A stretch of DNA of 16,788 bases from UBA1738 sp045580145 (GTDB taxonomy: Bacteria; Bacillota; Clostridia; UBA1381): NCBI GenBank assembly GCA_045580145.1, contig JAZNNI010000045.1:1-16788 (forward strand), written 5' to 3'. Position 1 is the first letter of the stretch. Every line of letters begins with the position of its first letter. Position numbers and translations under genes: made by a program. Positions 13,253 through 16,788 of this stretch are shown piece by piece. The notes below the pieces were generated by a model. It did not search any database. It was not told where the DNA came from and saw only the letters and a list, made by a program, of their open reading frames with translations.

Positions 13253-13877
13253 TGTCGCTCTGCCAAAGGGCAGACTCGGCGAAAAGGTTTACGCAATGTT
13301 TGAAAAGGCAGGATATGAATGTCCCTCAATCAAAGAAAATAACAGAAAGCTGATTTTTGAAAATAAAGAAAGAGGTATTCGCTACTTTTGGGTTAAGCCA
13401 TCTGATGTTGCAATTTATGTAGAACACGGTGCTGCCGATATAGGTATTGCCGGCAAGGATATTCTTCTTGAATACTCACCTGAGGTTTATGAGCTTTTAG
13501 ACCTTAACATTGGAAAATGCAGAATGGCAGTTGCGGCAAAACAGGACTTTCGTGACAATCCGCAAAAAACCTTGCGTGTTGCCACAAAATTTACAAACAT
13601 AACTAAAGATTACTACTCTAAAATAGGACGCGATATAGATATTATTCACTTAAACGGTTCGATTGAGCTTGCACCGATTTTAGGGCTTTCAGATGTGATT
13701 GTCGATATTGTCGAGACGGGTGTAACCTTAAAGGAAAATAATCTTGTCGTAAATGAAACTATTGTTCCAATCAGTGCAAGAGTTATTTCAAACAAGGCAA
13801 GCTTTAAGTTCAAAAATGATGAAATTTCAGAAATTATAAAAGAACTTGCCAAGCAGACGGAGGAAAAAAATGATTAA
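13236..13877 (+). CDS. hisG: ATP phosphoribosyltransferase catalytic subunit HisG, short form
   Basis: This enzyme catalyses the first step of histidine synthesis, joining ATP and PRPP to make phosphoribosyl-ATP. At about 213 residues it is the short form without the C-terminal regulatory domain, so it needs HisZ, which is encoded just upstream. Diagnostic segments are the N-terminal NVALPKGRLGEK, PSDVAIYVEHGAADIGIAGKD (about 60-80), LRVATKFTN and, near residues 155-170, DVIVDIVETGVTLKENNL, which carries the PRPP-binding pattern. No ATG has a proper ribosome binding site. I prefer TTG at 13236, nine bases after GAGAGGGG. TTG at 13227 is too close to that site and ATG at 13245 too far. The gene overlaps the end of hisZ and, by eight bases, the start of hisD. 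Confidence 0.94.
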   Translation: MKTMLNVALPKGRLGEKVYAMFEKAGYECPSIKENNRKLIFENKERGIRYFWVKPSDVAIYVEHGAADIGIAGKDILLEYSPEVYELLDLNIGKCRMAVAAKQDFRDNPQKTLRVATKFTNITKDYYSKIGRDIDIIHLNGSIELAPILGLSDVIVDIVETGVTLKENNLVVNETIVPISARVISNKASFKFKNDEISEIIKELAKQTEEKND

Positions 13878-15144
13878 AATATTAAAGTACGGAGAAGTGG
13901 AAAATAAGGATATTTTCGCACGCGTCGTTCCCGAGGTCGATGTTGAAGACATCGTTTCTGGCATCATAAAAGACGTTCGCGAAAACGGAGACAGCGCACT
14001 TTTTAAATACTGTGAAAAATTTGATAAAGCAAAGCTTACCTCCCTTTTGGTTACAGAGGAAGAAATCGAAGAAGCATTTTCAAAGGTAGACAAAGAATTC
14101 ATTGAAATTTTGAAAAAGGCCGCTATCAACATCCGTAAATTTCACGAAAAGCAAGTAAGGACAAGCTTTATAATAAATGATGAGGACGGAATTGTTACGG
14201 GACAGAAGATAATCCCTGTTGACAGAGCAGGATTATATGTCCCCGGAGGAACTGCAGCATATCCGTCAACTGTTTTAATGGATTCAATCCCTGCAAAAAT
14301 TGCAGGATGCCCCGAAGTTGTTATGGTAACGCCTCCTTCAGCTGACGGGAAAATCAATCCTGTAATTTTAGCAGCTGCCAAAATTGCGGGAGTTGACAAA
14401 ATATTTAAGTTGGGCGGTGCTCAGGCAATAGCCGCGCTTGCCTATGGAACAGAGAGCGTTCCTAAGGTCGACAAAATTGTAGGGCCTGGAAATGCCTTTG
14501 TTGCAGAAGCAAAGAAGCAGGTTTTCGGTACTGTATCTATTGATATGATAGCAGGTCCGAGCGAAATTTTAATCGTGGCAGACAGGACATCAAACCCCAA
14601 ATATATAGCGGCTGACCTTTTGTCGCAAGCTGAACACGACAAGCTTGCAAGCGCTGTTTTGGTTACAGATTCCTTCGAGCTTGCAGAAAATGTTTCAAAA
14701 GAGCTTGAACGTCAAATTCCGCTTTTAGAAAGAGCCGAAATTGCACGTGCATCAATAGACAACAACGGAAAAATCATTGTTGCAGATAGCTTAATGGCGG
14801 CAATCGATATTTCAAACGAAATTGCACCGGAGCATTTGGAGTTATGTGTAGACAATCCTTTTGATTATCTCGACAAAATCCGCCACGCCGGTTCAATCTT
14901 TATGGGTAAAAACTGTCCTGAAGCACTTGGTGACTATCTTGCAGGTCCTAACCATACGCTCCCTACAAGCGGAACAGCAAAATTCTCAAGTCCTTTATCT
15001 GTAGATGACTTTATAAAGAAAACACAATACATATACTATACAAAAGAGGCACTTTCTCGAGTCTGTGAAGATGTTGAATATTTCGCTAAAAAAGAAGGCC
15101 TCACAGCACACGCAAAAAGTGCAGTAATACGTATTAAGGAGTAA
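13870..15144 (+). CDS. hisD: Histidinol dehydrogenase HisD
   Basis: This is a zinc- and NAD-dependent enzyme that carries out the last two oxidations from histidinol to histidine. The family signature GPGNAFVAEAKKQVFG followed by SIDMIAGPSEILIVAD (about residues 205-237) is clear, as are VPGGTAAYPSTVLM (about 121-134) and LGGAQAIAALAYGT (about 182-195). Zinc and catalytic residues are expected in SQAEHD (about 252-257), APEHLEL (about 318) and GPNHTLPTSGTAKFSSPLS (about 359-377). The length of 424 is normal. ATG at 13870 is chosen because CGGAGG lies seven bases upstream; an earlier in-frame TTG at 13846 has no such support. It overlaps hisG by eight bases, consistent with translational coupling. 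hisC starts three bases after its stop. Confidence 0.97.
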   Translation: MIKILKYGEVENKDIFARVVPEVDVEDIVSGIIKDVRENGDSALFKYCEKFDKAKLTSLLVTEEEIEEAFSKVDKEFIEILKKAAINIRKFHEKQVRTSFIINDEDGIVTGQKIIPVDRAGLYVPGGTAAYPSTVLMDSIPAKIAGCPEVVMVTPPSADGKINPVILAAAKIAGVDKIFKLGGAQAIAALAYGTESVPKVDKIVGPGNAFVAEAKKQVFGTVSIDMIAGPSEILIVADRTSNPKYIAADLLSQAEHDKLASAVLVTDSFELAENVSKELERQIPLLERAEIARASIDNNGKIIVADSLMAAIDISNEIAPEHLELCVDNPFDYLDKIRHAGSIFMGKNCPEALGDYLAGPNHTLPTSGTAKFSSPLSVDDFIKKTQYIYYTKEALSRVCEDVEYFAKKEGLTAHAKSAVIRIKE

Positions 15145-15147
15145 AAA

Positions 15148-16215
15148 GTGAGTAGATTTTTCAGTAACAAATTTGATAACCTTGTTCCCTATACCCCTGG
15201 CGAACAACCAAAGGGTGTGATGGAATATATAAAACTTAATACCAATGAATCTCCGTTTCCGCCGTCGGAAAAAGCAATCGGCCTTTCGGCAGATGCTGCA
15301 AAAAATCTTCAGCTTTACCCTGACCCCGAATGCAAAGAGCTGACGGAAAAATTAGCAACCACTCTCGGTGTATCAGCAGATGAGGTGCTTTTAACAAATG
15401 GTTCGGACGAGATTTTGAACTTTGCTTTTATGGCATTTTGCGACAAAGACCATCCCGCAGTTTTTCCAAATATAACCTACGGCTTTTATTCAGTCTTTGC
15501 CGAGATAAATAGCATACCTTATGAGGAAATTCCGCTAAAGGACGATTTTTCTATTGATATAAATGACTATATCGGCATAAATAAAACAATTTTTATTGCT
15601 AACCCGAATGCCCCGACAGGCATTCCATTAGCGATATCACAAATCGAAGAAATACTAAAGTCAAATCCCGATAACATCGTTGTGATTGACGAGGCTTATG
15701 TCGATTTTGGAAATGAAAGCTGTGTACCTTTAATCAAAAAATACGACAATCTTTTGGTAACACAGACCTTCTCAAAATCGCGTTCTATGGCAGGTGCAAG
15801 ACTCGGCTTCGGAGTTGCCTCTAAAGCTTTGATTCAAGACCTTAATACGATTAAGTATTCAACCAATCCTTACAACATAAATCGACTTACAATGGCTGCA
15901 GGAATCGGGACCTTAGAAGATGATACGTATACAAAGGAAAATTGCAGAAAAATAATTGAAAACCGTGAATATACTGCAGATAGTCTCAAAAAGCTCGGCT
16001 TTATACTCACAAATTCCGGAGCTAATTTCGTTTTTGCAAAACATCCGGAAGTAGACGGAAAAGAGCTTTATTTAAAGCTTAAGGAAAATGGAATTTTGGT
16101 GCGGCACTTTGATAAACCGGAGATTTCTGCATACAACCGAATTACAATCGGCACAAAAGAGCAGATGGAAACACTTTTAAAAACAACAAAATCCATACTG
16201 GAGGGAAAAATATGA
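15148..16215 (+). CDS. hisC: Histidinol-phosphate aminotransferase HisC
   Basis: This is a 355-residue PLP-dependent enzyme of aminotransferase fold type I that moves an amino group from glutamate to imidazole-acetol phosphate. It shows KLNTNESPFPPS (about residues 28-39), NGSDEILNFAF (about 88-98), NPNAPTG (about 152-158), DEAYVDFG (about 180-187) and the PLP lysine in TFSKSRSMAGARLGF (about residue 210). The Asn-Glu-Ser-Pro start and the YVDF segment are typical of HisC. It begins at GTG three bases after the hisD stop, with TTAAGGAG upstream, whereas most neighbours start with ATG. Its stop overlaps the hisB start in an ATGA arrangement. Some HisC proteins also work on aromatic amino acids; the operon context supports the histidine role. 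Confidence 0.97.
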   Translation: MSRFFSNKFDNLVPYTPGEQPKGVMEYIKLNTNESPFPPSEKAIGLSADAAKNLQLYPDPECKELTEKLATTLGVSADEVLLTNGSDEILNFAFMAFCDKDHPAVFPNITYGFYSVFAEINSIPYEEIPLKDDFSIDINDYIGINKTIFIANPNAPTGIPLAISQIEEILKSNPDNIVVIDEAYVDFGNESCVPLIKKYDNLLVTQTFSKSRSMAGARLGFGVASKALIQDLNTIKYSTNPYNINRLTMAAGIGTLEDDTYTKENCRKIIENREYTADSLKKLGFILTNSGANFVFAKHPEVDGKELYLKLKENGILVRHFDKPEISAYNRITIGTKEQMETLLKTTKSILEGKI

Positions 16216-16788
16216 GAACATCTGAAATTAAGAGAAAAACTGCCGAAACTGATATTTCACTTTCAATTAATATTGACGGAGTCGGTAAAAGCGAAATTGA
16301 TACAGGCTGTGGATTTTTAGACCATATGCTCACTTTGTTTTCGCGCCATGCAAGGTTTGATTTGAGCGTTAAGTGCGTTGGTGACAGCCATGTTGACTGG
16401 CACCACACAGTTGAAGACGTTGGCATTTGCTTGGGTCAGGCGCTTAAACAGGCTTTGGGCGACATGAAGGGCATTACACGCTATGGCTTTATGATTTTGC
16501 CGATGGACGAGACCTTGATTTTATCCTCGGTTGATATTTCGGGAAGAGCACAGCTTTGCTATGGACTTGATATACCCACCCAAAAGGTTGGCGAGTTTGA
16601 CACCGAGCTGACAGAAGAATTTATGCTGGCATTTGTAAGAAACGCAAACCTTACCCTCCACTTAAAACAGCTTGACGGAAAAAACAGCCACCACATTATT
16701 GAGGGCACATTTAAAAGCTTGGCAAGAAGCCTTAAGCAAGCTGTTAAGATTGACAAGGAAGCAGAAAACGAGATACCCTCGACAAAGG
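16212..16788 (+). CDS. hisB: Imidazoleglycerol-phosphate dehydratase HisB, 3' end cut by the window
   Basis: This enzyme removes water from imidazole-glycerol phosphate to give imidazole-acetol phosphate, the substrate of HisC. My translation gives 192 full codons before the window ends without a stop. Metal-binding and catalytic motifs are complete: DTGCGFLDHML (about residues 31-41), DSHVDWHHTVEDVGI (about 58-72), the HARFDL segment, and NSHHIIEGTFKSLA (about 157-170). The visible end, EIPSTK, is where family members usually finish with a few more residues, so only two or three codons and the stop are probably missing. It is a monofunctional HisB without the N-terminal phosphatase domain of enteric bacteria. 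The ATG is preceded by GGAGGG and overlaps the hisC stop by four bases. The operon likely continues to the right. Confidence 0.96.
   Translation, partial: MRTSEIKRKTAETDISLSINIDGVGKSEIDTGCGFLDHMLTLFSRHARFDLSVKCVGDSHVDWHHTVEDVGICLGQALKQALGDMKGITRYGFMILPMDETLILSSVDISGRAQLCYGLDIPTQKVGEFDTELTEEFMLAFVRNANLTLHLKQLDGKNSHHIIEGTFKSLARSLKQAVKIDKEAENEIPSTK

Overview
The window is AT-rich, densely packed chromosomal DNA. It fits an anaerobic low-GC Gram-positive bacterium of the class Clostridia, probably a gut or rumen type. The evidence is: Gram-positive style ribosome binding sites (AAGGAGG), riboswitches with intrinsic terminators, a single-chain archaeal/eukaryotic-type glycyl-tRNA synthetase, pyruvate formate-lyase with its radical SAM activase, a short HisG with a separate HisZ, and a TrpR-like YerC/HisR-family regulator heading the histidine operon. 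I cannot assign a species. No phage, insertion sequence, CRISPR array, rRNA or tRNA was seen.

Positions 1-5800 (minus strand) hold a vitamin B12-related import locus. A promoter and a cobalamin riboswitch with a terminator platform lead into EcfT. Next is an unusual single polypeptide joining two ECF ATPases to a membrane S component. It is followed by a small lipoprotein with a DUF4430 domain (related to the C-terminal domain of animal transcobalamin/intrinsic factor), a GNAT-like acyltransferase, and the first 34 codons of a membrane-anchored protein that runs off the window. The riboswitch, dedicated S component and transcobalamin-like lipoprotein together suggest a corrinoid importer. A second promoter in front of the lipoprotein may uncouple its expression from the riboswitch.

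Positions 5800-6250 are a long AT-rich intergenic region with three perfect, co-oriented DnaA boxes (TTATCCACA) within about 110 bp, followed by a strongly AT-rich stretch. Positions 6255-8114 (plus strand) hold glyS and mscL, closed by a strong terminator. A small uncharacterised protein gene faces them at 8131-8361.

Positions 8459-11700 (minus strand) hold pflB-pflA. The operon is preceded by a ZTP riboswitch (pfl motif) with an overlapping terminator and two candidate promoters that share the sequence TGCTATAAT. ZTP signals shortage of 10-formyl-tetrahydrofolate, and pyruvate formate-lyase supplies formate, so the switch links one-carbon status to formate production.

Positions 11784-16788 (plus strand) hold a histidine biosynthesis operon: yerC/hisR-like regulator, hisZ, hisG, hisD, hisC and hisB. 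The genes overlap or abut throughout, and hisB is cut by the window end about two or three codons before its expected stop. A palindrome inside the promoter is a candidate operator for the TrpR-like regulator.
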